Positions 1 through 9,388 are shown, numbered from the stretch's first letter. The stretch is DNA of 64,000 nt from Burkholderia sp. Bp9142 (GCF_003853415.1 NZ_QTPP01000025.1:1-64000), one strand, 5' to 3'. Numbers and translations: made by a program. The notes: generated by a model not told the origin, from the letters alone.

Positions 1-369
1 ATCCAGCCGATGTTCGAATTCGGCTACGGGCTGTCGTACACGCACTTCGCGTATTCGGGGCTGTCGGTGTCGCGGCAACGGGACGGCTCGCTGAGCGTCG
101 CGTTCACCGTGCGCAATGACGGCCGCGTCGCCGGCGCGGAAACGCCGCAAGTCTATCTCGGCGTGCCGTACAAGGACGAGCCGCCGAAGCGGCTGGTCGG
201 CTGGGAGAAGATCCGCCTGAACCCGGGCGAGGCACGGCACGTACGCGTGATCGTGTCGGCGCGGATGCAGAGCGTGTGGGATACGTCGAGCAACGGCTGG
301 AAGGTCGTGCCGGGCGGGACGGTGTATGTCGGCGCGTCGTCGCGCGATATCCGGCTGCAGGGTAGTTGA
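1..369 (+). CDS. beta-glucosidase-type GH3 enzyme, C-terminal fragment (cut by window edge)
   Basis: The frame is open from base 1 to the stop at 367-369, so only the last 122 codons are present. The segment starts with a FEFGYGLSYT-type motif, characteristic of glycoside hydrolase family 3 enzymes just before the fibronectin-III-like C-terminal domain. It continues with a typical beta-sandwich (VAFTVRNDGRVAGAETPQVY, then RLVGWEKIRLNPGE). Catalytic residues lie upstream of the window. Likely a beta-glucosidase or xylosidase; the substrate cannot be judged from this piece. It is unrelated in function to the genes that follow. Confidence 0.85.
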   Translation: MQPMFEFGYGLSYTHFAYSGLSVSRQRDGSLSVAFTVRNDGRVAGAETPQVYLGVPYKDEPPKRLVGWEKIRLNPGEARHVRVIVSARMQSVWDTSSNGWKVVPGGTVYVGASSRDIRLQGS

Positions 370-625
370 GTAACGGGCGCGGGATTCGGGGCGAAGGGCA
401 CCTTCCCGCTTCCCGCGCTCCGATGGAATGACTGGAATCAGGTTTGCCCCGCTTCGGGCATGGCAAACGGCGTCGGTCGCATCGCTTTCAATCCGTGCGT
501 GTTTGACTTCCCCGCGTATACCGGCGGACCAAAAAAAAATTCAGAACGGTCGGAATAAAGCGCGCTGCCGCGCGTCTACTGCATGATTCGGCGCAATCGA
601 TGCGCCCCACTCCCAAGGAAAACAA

Positions 626-1051
626 GTGAACCAGCTCAAGTCCTTTCCCCACTCGATCGCGCGGCAGTCGTTTGTCGCAGCCGCAACAACAGTCGCGCTG
701 ATTTTCTCGGGTTGCGCAAGCCACAACATTGGCATGTCGTCAGTCCCGACATCGGTCAAAACGGTTGATGGCGTCCTGACCGACGCGCGTGGCATGACGC
801 TGTATACCTTCGATCGCGATACGGTCGCCGGCAAGAGTGCATGCAGCGGCAATTGCGCGATCAAGTGGCCACCGCTGACCGCCGACGGCACCGACAACGC
901 TGTGGGGGACTACACCCTCGTTGTCCGCGACGAAGGCACGAGGCAGTGGGCCTACCGCGGCAAGCCGCTTTATCTCTGGTCGCAGGATAAAGCGCCCGGC
1001 CAGGTCACGGGCGATGGTTACATGAACGTCTGGCATGCCGCAAAGCCGTAA
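626..1051 (+). CDS. small secreted lipoprotein of the Yx(FWY)xxD repeat family
   Basis: A 141-residue protein beginning with GTG, preceded by AAGGAA at a suitable distance. The N-terminus has a basic region, a hydrophobic stretch (about residues 16-30) and the lipobox FSGC, so it should be processed to a lipoprotein near Cys31. The body carries the family hallmarks: GMTLYTFDRDT early and GKPLYLWSQD late, with a Cys pair in KSACSGNCAIKWPP. This is the COG4315-type lipoprotein family, often found near redox or stress genes, with no established biochemical role. It is monocistronic here. Confidence 0.85.
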   Translation: MNQLKSFPHSIARQSFVAAATTVALIFSGCASHNIGMSSVPTSVKTVDGVLTDARGMTLYTFDRDTVAGKSACSGNCAIKWPPLTADGTDNAVGDYTLVVRDEGTRQWAYRGKPLYLWSQDKAPGQVTGDGYMNVWHAAKP

Positions 1052-1622
1052 ACACACGCCGGCACGCGCTTGGTGCCTGCGAGCGCGTGCCGGCCCTCGA
1101 TCGAGGCACATCCTGCCGGGACTCGTGATGCCGCCAACCAGGTAGCAGCTTGGCGTTGGAATGGTGCACTACGGCGTCGTGCACCTGATCAGCGCCTGAA
1201 CGCGCTGATGCCGCGGCGTCTCATACCGCGCCCAATCCTCGTGGCAGCACCTCCGAAGCGGTGGTCCAGCCATGCCGACGTCCTGAAGAGGCCACGGGTA
1301 TTGGTGATCAGTATCGGATGTCCAGTTGTCGGTATCCGCGCGCGCCGGGTGGGAAAAAACGCCTCAATTCCGTCGGTCACGATGCGCCGTCCTCCAGACG
1401 ACGCGCTCGACTCGCACGTTAAATATGCGCAGGAATTCTCGCGCCAACCCATGAGAACGGAACCGGCACACGCATCTCCATCCGGCTGCGCCGCAGGCCG
1501 ATGATCGAGGCACCGCGCTACGTGGGTGCCCTGAAGTTTCCGGGATTCCCTCCGGCGGACTCGCATAATTCCGGTTGCGGCTCGGCAGGCGCCGGGATGG
1601 CACGCCAGCCAATTCAGACACT
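1052..1622. other. gene-free interval
   Basis: About 570 bases with open frames on both strands, but none gives a recognisable domain, a convincing ribosome binding site or normal composition. Basic, Arg/Pro-rich frames here look like non-coding high-GC sequence. It may be a decayed gene, but nothing specific can be identified. Confidence 0.5.
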
Positions 1623-2405
1623 TCAATGAAACTGAGGTTTTCGCCGTTCGATGAAAGCTCGGATGCCTTCGCCAGCCTCGTCTCCGGCACCGAGCGCGGC
1701 GATCGAGCGCGCTTCCCGCTCGAGGTGCGCCTCGAACTCCCCGTGAAAGGATTCGAGCAGCAGTTCACGACTGGCGGCAATGGCCTTCGTCGCGGATTCC
1801 ACGAGTGTACGCGCGATCGCTCGCCCCTCACTCACGAGATCGTCATCATCGACGACACGATTGATCAGCCCCATGGCCTGTGCATCATCGGCCCGGACAC
1901 GCTGGTTCAACAGCAGCATTTCCTGGGCGCGCCTGAATCCCACCAGCCTGGGAAGTTGCCAGGACATCCCGCCATCCGGGCTGAGTCCAACCGCGCCATA
2001 TGCAGGCGTGAAATGCGCGGAGCGCCCGGCTATGACAATGTCTCCAGCGATTGCCAGGCTGAAGCCAGCCCCGGCGGCGGGCCCGTTGACAAGGACGAGA
2101 AGCGGTTTGGGCATTCGCACGAAACGCGAAAGCGCAAGATGAAGCGTACCTGCCAGTTCGCTCAGAAAGCCGGGCAGATCATTGCCGGCCGCCCCGAACG
2201 AGCCCAGGTCGCCGCCCGTGCAGAAAAGCCGCCCCATGCCCGTGAGGACGACACAGCGAATGGACGGATCCTGACCGCACCGGATTGCCGCCCTCATGAG
2301 CGCCTGTGCGAGAGGCAAATCGATTGCATTCCCAGATTCCGGTCGATTGAGTGCAAGGGTGGCAATGCCATCCTCAACGTCGACCAGCAAACTTTCTCCA
2401 TTCAT
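1623..2405 (-). CDS. enoyl-CoA hydratase/isomerase family protein (PaaG-like)
   Basis: A 260-residue single-domain crotonase. The ATG is preceded by AGGAA. Visible signatures are the oxyanion-hole segment (GRLFCTGGDLGSF, about residues 60-72) and NGPAAGAGFSLAIAGD. The SPDGG motif near 144-148 carries an Asp in the position used by PaaG/isomerase-type members, while the first hydratase Glu appears absent (HFTPAYGAVGLSPDGG). That favours a Delta3-Delta2 enoyl-CoA isomerase or ring-type substrate over a plain hydratase. The end (GIRAFIERRKPQF) is typical of the family. It lies 133 bases downstream of a hydroxyacyl-CoA-dehydrogenase-like SDR on the same strand, probably an operon. Confidence 0.85.
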   Translation of the reverse strand: MNGESLLVDVEDGIATLALNRPESGNAIDLPLAQALMRAAIRCGQDPSIRCVVLTGMGRLFCTGGDLGSFGAAGNDLPGFLSELAGTLHLALSRFVRMPKPLLVLVNGPAAGAGFSLAIAGDIVIAGRSAHFTPAYGAVGLSPDGGMSWQLPRLVGFRRAQEMLLLNQRVRADDAQAMGLINRVVDDDDLVSEGRAIARTLVESATKAIAASRELLLESFHGEFEAHLEREARSIAALGAGDEAGEGIRAFIERRKPQFH

Positions 2406-2538
2406 ACACGTTCCTATATTTCACGATCGGACGTTCCAACAACGTTTTCGATCGTCTACCGAATGGCGATCACAAGCCTGCATTAAGAGCGACTGCTTGT
2501 AGCACACACGTTAAAGACGCCGCACACCCCGGAATACA

Positions 2539-3300
2539 TCACCGCGGCGCCATCCGGATTGCGCCGTCGAGGCGAATCACCTCTCCGTTGAGCATCGAGT
2601 TTTCAACGATCGACTGCACGAGCTTGGCGAATTCGTCCGGTTGCCCGAGACGGCTCGGAAACGGGACCTGCTTGCCAAGCGAATCCCGAGCGTCCTGCGG
2701 CAGGCTCGCCAACAACGGAGTAAGAAAAATGCCCGGAGCGATCGTCATTACCCGAATTCCATACCGAGCAAACTCGCGCGCAATGGGAAGCGTCATGCCG
2801 ACAATACCCGCCTTCGAAGCGGCATAAGCGGGCTGACCAATTTGCCCATCGAAGGCCGCCACGCTCGCAGTATTGATAATGACGCCGCGCTCCTCACCGA
2901 TCGGTGCTTCCGTGTGCAACCGCGCGGCAAACTTTGACAAGACGTTGAACGTCCCCATCAGGTTGATGTTGACGATCCGTGCGAAGTCGTTCAGCGCGAG
3001 CGGCGATCCATCGCGATTGATGACCTTTCCCGGCGGGCCGATGCCGGCGCAGTTCACAAGCAAGCGCGCCTTCCCGTGGAGCCCCTCCGCCTCCGCGAGC
3101 GCTATATCGACCGCATTCTCGTCGCACACATCGACCTTGACGAAATTGCCGCCAACTTGCTCCGCGCAGGCGCGGCCCAACTCCTCGTTGAGATCGAAAA
3201 TGGTGACCTTGGCCCCCTTCTCCGCCAGCAGTCGTGCTGCCGCACCGCCCAGTCCGGATGCACCACCAGTCACAATCGCAGCCAATCCCTCGATATGCAT
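2539..3300 (-). CDS. SDR, 3-hydroxyacyl-CoA dehydrogenase type II-like
   Basis: A 253-residue classical short-chain dehydrogenase, with GGAG before the ATG. The cofactor motif TGGASGLG is at about 12-19 and an acidic residue ends strand 2 (IFDLN), indicating NAD. NCAG and the catalytic YAASK follow. The sequence closely follows the HSD17B10 / type II 3-hydroxyacyl-CoA dehydrogenase pattern (INRDGSPLALNDFARIVNINL, GQPAYAASKAGIVGMTLPIA, SRLGQPDEFAKLVQSIVEN, LNGEVIRLDGAIRM). It probably oxidises a 3-hydroxyacyl-CoA in beta-oxidation of a side chain or branched acid, together with the downstream crotonase. Confidence 0.9.
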   Translation of the reverse strand: MHIEGLAAIVTGGASGLGGAAARLLAEKGAKVTIFDLNEELGRACAEQVGGNFVKVDVCDENAVDIALAEAEGLHGKARLLVNCAGIGPPGKVINRDGSPLALNDFARIVNINLMGTFNVLSKFAARLHTEAPIGEERGVIINTASVAAFDGQIGQPAYAASKAGIVGMTLPIAREFARYGIRVMTIAPGIFLTPLLASLPQDARDSLGKQVPFPSRLGQPDEFAKLVQSIVENSMLNGEVIRLDGAIRMAPR

Positions 3301-3467
3301 GCCAATCTCCGTTCCGATGAAAATACGACTCGTCTCTCAGGCGTTTCGGGAAACGTCATTATTTAAAGATACGCCCAGGCACGACATCTGCTCGTGAGCA
3401 CAACTATCACGGGGAGTTGCACGCAGCATCGTCTCGTTGACGTGTTCGCATGCAACCCCGATCCGAT

Positions 3468-4646
3468 TTAGAAGCGATGACGCAATGCCGCGCGAATCAG
3501 AATTTGATGATTGTTCGACGAATCGCCGTAGTTGCCGATATCCGCGACGGCGGAAGCACCAGTCGAAGAGATGCCGGACGCACGTTGCCAGCCCACGGTC
3601 CAGTAGACATCCGTACGTTTGGAAAGGAAGTAGTCAGCCATCAGCCCGACCTGGTTGTAGTGCTGGCCGCCAATCGTTGCACCGCTGGCAGTACGGACAC
3701 CCCGGCCGTTCAAATAGTTGTACATGACGCCGGCGAAGAAAAATGGCGAAAACTGGTACTGCGCACCGACGTCGAAATTGTTGAAGCGTGCCGTTCCGCC
3801 CAACAATTCCCCGTTGAGGTGACCATACTGAATATTCGAGTATGACGCCGCCAGCGTCAGTGCCCCGATCTTGTAGTTGGCCGCCACGATCGCATTCTGG
3901 AAGGACTGCGCGCTCTTGTATCCGGAGTTCAGTGAAAATGCCAGCGGCGAGGCACCGCTCGCGTTGTCGGTGAAGAAGCCGGATCCCGCCGTCGCCGAGG
4001 TCGGATTCTTGAAATACTCGTACGCTCCCGCAACCTTGAACGGGCCGTATTCGTAAGATGCGCCGACCGAGTAACCGCTGTTGGCCGTCAAGTTGCCGGC
4101 AACACCGCCGACGCTATATTCGCCACCGAATTTCAACCCGTTGAATGTCGGGCTCATGTAGCGAATCGCGTTGTTCACGCGAATAGTATTGGCGGCGTTA
4201 TCGAGGTCCCCCGGATGCGACGAGGCCGGGCCGCCGAGCAGCCCTTCAGCGGTCAGGGGCTCCGGGAAATAGAAGATCATGTCATATTGCCGCCCGAGGG
4301 TAAGGCTCCCAAGGCGATCACTGCTGAGGCCCACGAATGCCTGACGGCCAAATGCGGTTCCACCTTGACCGAATGCACCGTTGTTCAAGTTGATGCCGGA
4401 TTCGAGCGTGAAGATCGCTTTCAGGCCCCCGCCCAGGTCCTCGCTGCCCGTCATCCCCCACCGGCTGCCGAAGATGCCACCCAGCGAGTCGAGCGAGACC
4501 CGCTTGCCGGCCCCGCTATTGCTCTGAAACACGACGCCTTCGTCGATGACGCCATACAACGTAACGGCACTTTGCGCGTGGCTTGCAACCGAGAATGCAC
4601 TGAAGATGGCCATGCAAAGAAGGTTTCGATAGAACGGCTTATACAT
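3468..4646 (-). CDS. outer-membrane porin, Gram-negative OmpC/Burkholderia type
   Basis: 392 residues with an obvious Sec signal peptide (MYKPFYRNLLCMAIFSAFSV... cleaved after SHA). The mature protein starts with the porin hallmark SAVTLYGVIDEGV and ends RAALRHRF, with the terminal Phe needed for BAM recognition. The middle has alternating strands and Gly/Asn-rich loops, including the eyelet region (RQYDMIFYF). AGGAG lies eight bases upstream of the ATG. It is a 16-strand trimeric general porin, probably supplying small hydrophilic or aromatic acids to the catabolic genes around it. Its neighbour on the same strand is the tannase-family lipoprotein. Confidence 0.93.
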   Translation of the reverse strand: MYKPFYRNLLCMAIFSAFSVASHAQSAVTLYGVIDEGVVFQSNSGAGKRVSLDSLGGIFGSRWGMTGSEDLGGGLKAIFTLESGINLNNGAFGQGGTAFGRQAFVGLSSDRLGSLTLGRQYDMIFYFPEPLTAEGLLGGPASSHPGDLDNAANTIRVNNAIRYMSPTFNGLKFGGEYSVGGVAGNLTANSGYSVGASYEYGPFKVAGAYEYFKNPTSATAGSGFFTDNASGASPLAFSLNSGYKSAQSFQNAIVAANYKIGALTLAASYSNIQYGHLNGELLGGTARFNNFDVGAQYQFSPFFFAGVMYNYLNGRGVRTASGATIGGQHYNQVGLMADYFLSKRTDVYWTVGWQRASGISSTGASAVADIGNYGDSSNNHQILIRAALRHRF

Positions 4647-4842
4647 ATATAGATCTCCTAACCAAACTCAAGAATATTTTTGTTTCCGGATGGTCGTTTA
4701 CCGTTAAGCAAACTGGCTTGCTCCAATGCCTCTACTCGATCTCCGGTAAAGCGGGCGAGGCTTGATAGGGCAGGTTCCTCCGATGCGGCGGTCCGGCATC
4801 TTGCCCCAACCACACGACCTTGATACCCGACCCGGCCGCGTA

Positions 4843-4871
4843 GACTCGACTTCTCCTGGAGAAGCCGAGTC
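4843..4871 (-). terminator. hairpin downstream of the tannase-family gene
   Basis: A 12-base stem with one G-T type mismatch (4843-4854 pairs with 4860-4871) and a CCTGG loop begins eight bases beyond the stop of the minus-strand esterase gene. There is no strong T-run, so it may be a weak or processing terminator. Confidence 0.5.
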
Positions 4872-4878
4872 GTGGCCT

Positions 4879-6555
4879 TTAGCTGTCAGCGCACACAAAG
4901 CTGGACGCACTATTTGCATCGCCGGTTCCCTTGTACTTCGGGAATTGCGGGTACTCGCACAACGGACGAGTGCGTCCTTTGGTGGCAGGATTGCCGTCCG
5001 TCACGACAGGGTTGATGGGCGCCTGTCCGGATTCCACCCAGCCGTCCAATGCTGTCAGGGGATCCCATTGCAAGGCGAACGTCCCGCCCGCGTGACCAAA
5101 TCCCGGTGCGACGTAATACCGGACAAAGCTGCTCGTCGAATCACCGTATCGGGCGGCGACCTGCTTGTAGTAGGCCGTCGTTTGATTGGGCGTCACCAGC
5201 ATGTCGGCGGTGCCTTGCACCAAAATCAGCTTTCCGCCCCTCTTCTGATACGTATCGAGATTCGGATCCGTGGCGTCCAGCAGATTGGACAACTGCGTGA
5301 CGCGCGGCTGCCAAGCCCGATAGTCAAATCCAGTCGTTGTGCCGTTCGGATCTTGCTCGTCAAAGTACTTGATGACGGGTTCGTCGAGACTGTAGTACGC
5401 GGTCCGTGTACCGTCGGTCCCGATAGGGTCGAACAACGTCCCCGCCATATCACCACCCTGGAACACCGGATACGGGCCAATACTCGTGACCCCGTTGGCC
5501 AGCGGGAATGCGAACTCCATCGGCGTCGCCGCCGTCATCAGCGTGTTGATCTGGGCGTCCGAAAGGCAGGTATCTCCGGAGTCGCCCCCGCCAGCGCACC
5601 GCAAGTTGTTGATCGAGAATTTTGCCTGGCACGCCGCCGTGTTGCTCACGATGCCGTCTGCCACGCCGTCCAGTGCGTCACACGCCTCCATCACCTTGGC
5701 CTTCACTAGTGCCTGCTTGGCCGGATCGAGCGCACCTCCGGGGGTGGAATAGGCTGCATTCCACATGCGGAACCACGACATCACCATCGCCTGATTCTGG
5801 TTCGCGGGATAGTAGGCAACGATCCCGTCATAATCGCTACCGTACCGCTGCGCGGCAACCAGGCTTTCGTGGCCGCCCTTGGAGCCACCGATGTGGTACA
5901 TCCGGTGTGGCACGGTCTTGTAGAAAGCCTTGAGAATATAAAGCGCCGTGTCATGAGTGCGCTTGACGCTCTCACCGCCATAATTCGCCAGCGCCTGAGC
6001 ATTGAGGCCGAACGTTCCGTCCAGCGTCGTCCCGCCATCGCTACCGAACGTCACGTAGTGCATGGCGAGCGGCTGCTTTTCGTCCGACGGCCAGTTCTGT
6101 ATGCCGCCAATCAGACCGCCGAGACCCGTTACCAGGAGACCGTTGAAGCCCGCTCCGCCCAGTTGCAGGGCCTTGAAATTCCAGGTCGTCGGAAGGTTGA
6201 CTTCGAAGTTGATCGCGGGATCCGCGGAATTGGCGGCCAGCACCTTGCCAAGTACTTGGCAGTAGTCCGGAAGGCCCGTCGTGCTGTCTGCTGCAACGAG
6301 TGATGCCGATGTGATCGTCGCGCCTTGCGTCGGCAGTGCAATGGCGCTGGCCGGGACGCCGGCGCCAGCAAGCGCAGAACATGCACTCGCGGCATTCTGC
6401 ACTTGCATCGTGGTCGGAGCCGTCGGCGTTGGCGCTGCAGCGTTGTCAACCTCCCCTCCACAGGCCGTGAGGCCCAAAGCCACCACCGCGCTCACGACGC
6501 CAGTCGCGGCCAACCCTCTGTAGAAGCTCGAGGTTGTCTGATATTCGTCGGTCAT
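4879..6555 (-). CDS. tannase/feruloyl esterase family lipoprotein
   Basis: 558 residues with GGTGGAG before the ATG. A hydrophobic stretch (about residues 14-31) ends in LTAC, a lipobox. The body is an alpha/beta-hydrolase of the tannase/feruloyl-esterase family: nucleophile Ser225 in GGSKGG, Asp in GTADMLV, His in PGFGHAGG, and a Ca-loop-like DALDGVADGIV segment. Known members carry a CS-D-HC arrangement, with Cys next to the Ser and after the His forming a disulfide. Here the Ser is preceded by Gly and the His followed by Ala, so that disulfide is absent. It may hydrolyse an aromatic ester outside the cytoplasm. The substrate is unknown. Confidence 0.82.
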   Translation of the reverse strand: MTDEYQTTSSFYRGLAATGVVSAVVALGLTACGGEVDNAAAPTPTAPTTMQVQNAASACSALAGAGVPASAIALPTQGATITSASLVAADSTTGLPDYCQVLGKVLAANSADPAINFEVNLPTTWNFKALQLGGAGFNGLLVTGLGGLIGGIQNWPSDEKQPLAMHYVTFGSDGGTTLDGTFGLNAQALANYGGESVKRTHDTALYILKAFYKTVPHRMYHIGGSKGGHESLVAAQRYGSDYDGIVAYYPANQNQAMVMSWFRMWNAAYSTPGGALDPAKQALVKAKVMEACDALDGVADGIVSNTAACQAKFSINNLRCAGGGDSGDTCLSDAQINTLMTAATPMEFAFPLANGVTSIGPYPVFQGGDMAGTLFDPIGTDGTRTAYYSLDEPVIKYFDEQDPNGTTTGFDYRAWQPRVTQLSNLLDATDPNLDTYQKRGGKLILVQGTADMLVTPNQTTAYYKQVAARYGDSTSSFVRYYVAPGFGHAGGTFALQWDPLTALDGWVESGQAPINPVVTDGNPATKGRTRPLCEYPQFPKYKGTGDANSASSFVCADS

Positions 6556-7316
6556 GTTGTCTCCACCTTGTCTGAGTGTGCCGACCAGCGATGCACCTCA
6601 TGGCCGGCACACGGATTAGGCGCGCACTCGCGCAGGTGAGACCATCGTCGAAATAGACGAGATCGCAGTGCGCATAACTGACGACTCAGCAGATACCCCA
6701 ATCCCAGGGGGGCAGGACGTGACGCAGGACCGGTTCCATGTCGATCCAGTTCATATCAACAACATTACAAGGAACCGCGGCCCGCCTTGCATAACGCTTG
6801 GCTACGGATGGGTACGAGAAATTGGTGGTCGCACATGAGGACATCACCGATATGCCATGAATCAACCGATAAGCCACGGTATATGTCGATAGCCTGCTTG
6901 GTAACGCCTTCTGCCGGTGACACACAAACACACAATCGACATTGTTCTTACGTCGAAGTATTGTATATACTTGAAAGTAGGATTCGAGCCCGATGGGACG
7001 CTGCAGTCAGTCTGTCAATAGCGTCGTCGTATGGGCCCTCGTTTGTAGAACGATGCAAGATGGAGAGAGACGATGTGCCAGGTCAACATGCTCATAGAGT
7101 CGATAACGGTGGACTCTTCGCACCCCGCGCAGTGCGGTTGCGGCGCATCTTCTGCGGCGAGACCCCCCCCATGTCTCCGGACGTCTTTCGCGACTTCGCA
7201 AACGCGGAAAAATCGTTCGTGATCCGGAATTCGCCCTCGACGCCGCCTTCTTGTTGATCCGTGATGCCATCCAAGGTGGATCTCGGCTCCATAGAAACTC
7301 TACTTCCATAAAAGCA
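6556..7316. other. divergent intergenic region with an AT-rich inverted repeat
   Basis: About 760 bases between the divergent esterase and acyl-CoA ligase genes. No frame gives a recognisable protein. It contains an AT-richer patch with the perfect inverted repeat AAGTAT-N5-ATACTT at 6956-6972, a plausible operator or promoter element for the ligase. A frame continuous with the ligase extends upstream to 7251 but lacks family similarity. Confidence 0.45.
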
Positions 7317-8858
7317 ATGTATCCCGGAACGCACGCCCAAACCCACCCCTCGAAGCCTGCCGTGATCATGGCTGCCTCAGGGCTGCATGTCACCTTTTCC
7401 GAGCTCGAAGGCCGGTCTCTCAGGATCGCGAACTGGCTTCGTGCGCAGGGAATGAACCGAGGTGACGTCGTCGCCATTCTCGCGGAGAACGACCACCGCA
7501 TATTCGACGTCTACTGGGCTGCCCAGCGCTCGGGGCTCTACGTCGCGGCGATAAATTTCCATCTCAAGCGTGAGGAGATCGAGTACATCCTCCAGAACTC
7601 GGGCGCGAAATGTCTCTTCGTCGGAAACGTGGGACAGGATCTCGCACGTGCATGGGCCGACCTCCCGTCTCTTTCGCACGTCGTGCATTTTGACGTGGCC
7701 TTGCCCGGTTCGGTTTCGCTGAGTTCCGTGTTGGAAACAGCCTCCTCGGAACGCCCCGAGTACGAACCCCGGGGGGCAGACATGCTCTATTCGTCGGGAA
7801 CGACCGGACGTCCCAAGGGGGTGCGACTTCCGTTGCCCGACCGTCAAGTGTCGGACGCGGGCGACAGCATGGTGGCCATGTTCGGCGGACATTTCGGGTG
7901 CGGCAGCGACACGGTGTATCTCTCCCCGGCTCCGCTCTATCACGCCGCACCACTGCGGACTTGTGCCGCCATTCAGGCCATGGGCGGCACCGTCGTCGTG
8001 ATGGACAAATTCGATGCCGAAGCAGCACTCGAGGCCATCGAGAAATATCGCGTGAACGTCAGCCAATGGGTACCGACAATGTTCGTTCGGATGTTGAAAC
8101 TCCCGGACGACATCAAACGTACGTATGACGTCAGCAGCATGAAAGTCGCAATACACGCCGCGGCACCCTGCCCTGTTGACGTAAAGCGCAAGATGATGGA
8201 TTGGTGGGGGCCGGTACTCTACGAGTTCTATTCCAGCACGGAGCTGAACGGGATTACGACCATCAGCCCGTCGGAATGGCTGAAAAAACCGGGGTCGGTG
8301 GGACGTTCAATACTCGGCAAAATCCACATCTGTGACGAGAGTGGCGATGAACTGCCTGCCGGATCGGATGGGCTCGTCTATTTCGAGCGTGAAACGACGC
8401 CATTCTCGTATCACAAGGATCCCGAAAAAACGCGTGCAACCCAACACCCGATTCACTCGACGTGGACGATGGTTGGCGACATCGGCCATGTCGACGACGA
8501 TGGGTTCCTTTACCTCACCGACAGAAAGGGCTTCATGATCATTTCTGGCGGCGTCAATATCTATCCGCAGGAAGTCGAAAACGCGCTCGCCCTCCACCCC
8601 GCCATCCTGGATGTGGCAGTGATCGGCCTTCCCGATCCGGAGATGGGGGAACGAGTAAAGGCCGTCGTCACCCTCGCAGAAGGCTATGCGGCCACAACGG
8701 AGCTCGAGAAGGAGATCATAGACTTCGCGAAGTCACGGATTGCCTCATACAAGGCGCCGAAGAGCGTCGACTTCGTCGACGAATTGCCGCGAACTCCTAC
8801 CGGAAAACTGCAGAAGGGCGAATTGCGAAAGCAGTATCTCGCTCGCGAAAGCTCCTGA
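7317..8858 (+). CDS. AMP-forming acyl-CoA synthetase
   Basis: 513 residues from the ATG at 7317. The frame opens earlier, but MYPGTHAQTHPSKPAVI is the usual start of this FadD/CaiC-like group. The adenylate-forming motifs are in order: YSSGTTGRPKGV (P-loop), YEFYSSTELNGIT (A5), GDIGHVDDDGFLYLTDR (A7), GGVNIYPQEVENAL, and the C-terminal PRTPTGKLQKGEL with the catalytic Lys. It should activate a carboxylic acid to its CoA thioester via an acyl-adenylate, feeding the beta-oxidation genes encoded nearby on the other strand. A small unknown gene follows 82 bases downstream. Confidence 0.92.
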   Translation: MYPGTHAQTHPSKPAVIMAASGLHVTFSELEGRSLRIANWLRAQGMNRGDVVAILAENDHRIFDVYWAAQRSGLYVAAINFHLKREEIEYILQNSGAKCLFVGNVGQDLARAWADLPSLSHVVHFDVALPGSVSLSSVLETASSERPEYEPRGADMLYSSGTTGRPKGVRLPLPDRQVSDAGDSMVAMFGGHFGCGSDTVYLSPAPLYHAAPLRTCAAIQAMGGTVVVMDKFDAEAALEAIEKYRVNVSQWVPTMFVRMLKLPDDIKRTYDVSSMKVAIHAAAPCPVDVKRKMMDWWGPVLYEFYSSTELNGITTISPSEWLKKPGSVGRSILGKIHICDESGDELPAGSDGLVYFERETTPFSYHKDPEKTRATQHPIHSTWTMVGDIGHVDDDGFLYLTDRKGFMIISGGVNIYPQEVENALALHPAILDVAVIGLPDPEMGERVKAVVTLAEGYAATTELEKEIIDFAKSRIASYKAPKSVDFVDELPRTPTGKLQKGELRKQYLARESS

Positions 8859-8940
8859 TGCGCCAGACGCGCCTGAATCCTCTTCCCGTATTTTTCCGAG
8901 TGGTAGGGGGACGAGTTCCAAGGACGAGACTGCTGATCGT

Positions 8941-9168
8941 ATGAGTACAGGAGCGAAATCCCTGCATGTGCTTGTTGAGTATTGGCTGGGACAGCCCTCA
9001 GCCATGCAAACGAGAGTGATTCGTTTGGCCGGGCGCGGCAGTCGACGATGTGTGTACGTCGAACTCGCCAGTCCCGGCGAACGCTTGAGGATGTACTTCT
9101 TCCGCCACCCCGATCGGGTGTGGCGGGTATTCCCGCCTTCGCTCGAACACCCCACCATGAGTATTTGA
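8941..9168 (+). CDS. small conserved protein of unknown function, paralogue of the one at 60508-60744
   Basis: 75 residues, following the acyl-CoA ligase on the same strand. No known family is recognised. Its reality is supported by a second copy in the aromatic cluster. Both begin MS....SL...VE.WL and share the C-terminal core FFRH.D..WR.FPP..E.P.M, with 14 identities over 22 aligned positions by eye. The protein is basic, has no membrane segment or signal peptide, and ends soon after the core. The upstream Shine-Dalgarno is weak (AAGGA, rather distant), so translation may be coupled to the ligase. Both copies sit in catabolic gene groups, so an accessory role there is inferred. Confidence 0.7.
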   Translation: MSTGAKSLHVLVEYWLGQPSAMQTRVIRLAGRGSRRCVYVELASPGERLRMYFFRHPDRVWRVFPPSLEHPTMSI

Positions 9169-9311
9169 TGAAGCGCGTGCGTGGCGAGCGGCCTCTCAGC
9201 TCCTTCATGGTCATTTGCGGGCCGGCGACGTTCGCGAGACTCGACGGGCTGACGCGCTGACGGAGGATCCTGCACATCCAAACCGTCATCGCCCGCTCGA
9301 GTCGAACATAC

Positions 9312-9345
9312 AAAAAGCCCTACGAACTTGACTGGTTCGCAGGGC
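9312..9345 (-). terminator. intrinsic terminator of the fadB-acyl-CoA dehydrogenase operon
   Basis: Stem 9317-9327 pairs with 9335-9345 (11 bases, one mismatch) around a seven-base loop. On the minus strand it is followed by five Ts (9316-9312). It lies about 45 bases past the stop of the acyl-CoA dehydrogenase gene. Confidence 0.8.
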
Positions 9346-9388
9346 CCCGATTGCAACTCATGCTCCATGCCAAGCGCAACATGCGCCC

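Noticed and set aside
1070..1626. Overlapping frames on both strands around 1.1-1.6 kb
   Set aside because: I looked for a decayed LysR or enzyme but found no motif; no support for a gene call.
6686..7257. Open frames on both strands in the esterase/ligase intergenic region
   Set aside because: No similarity, odd composition, no convincing ribosome binding site; treated as regulatory DNA.
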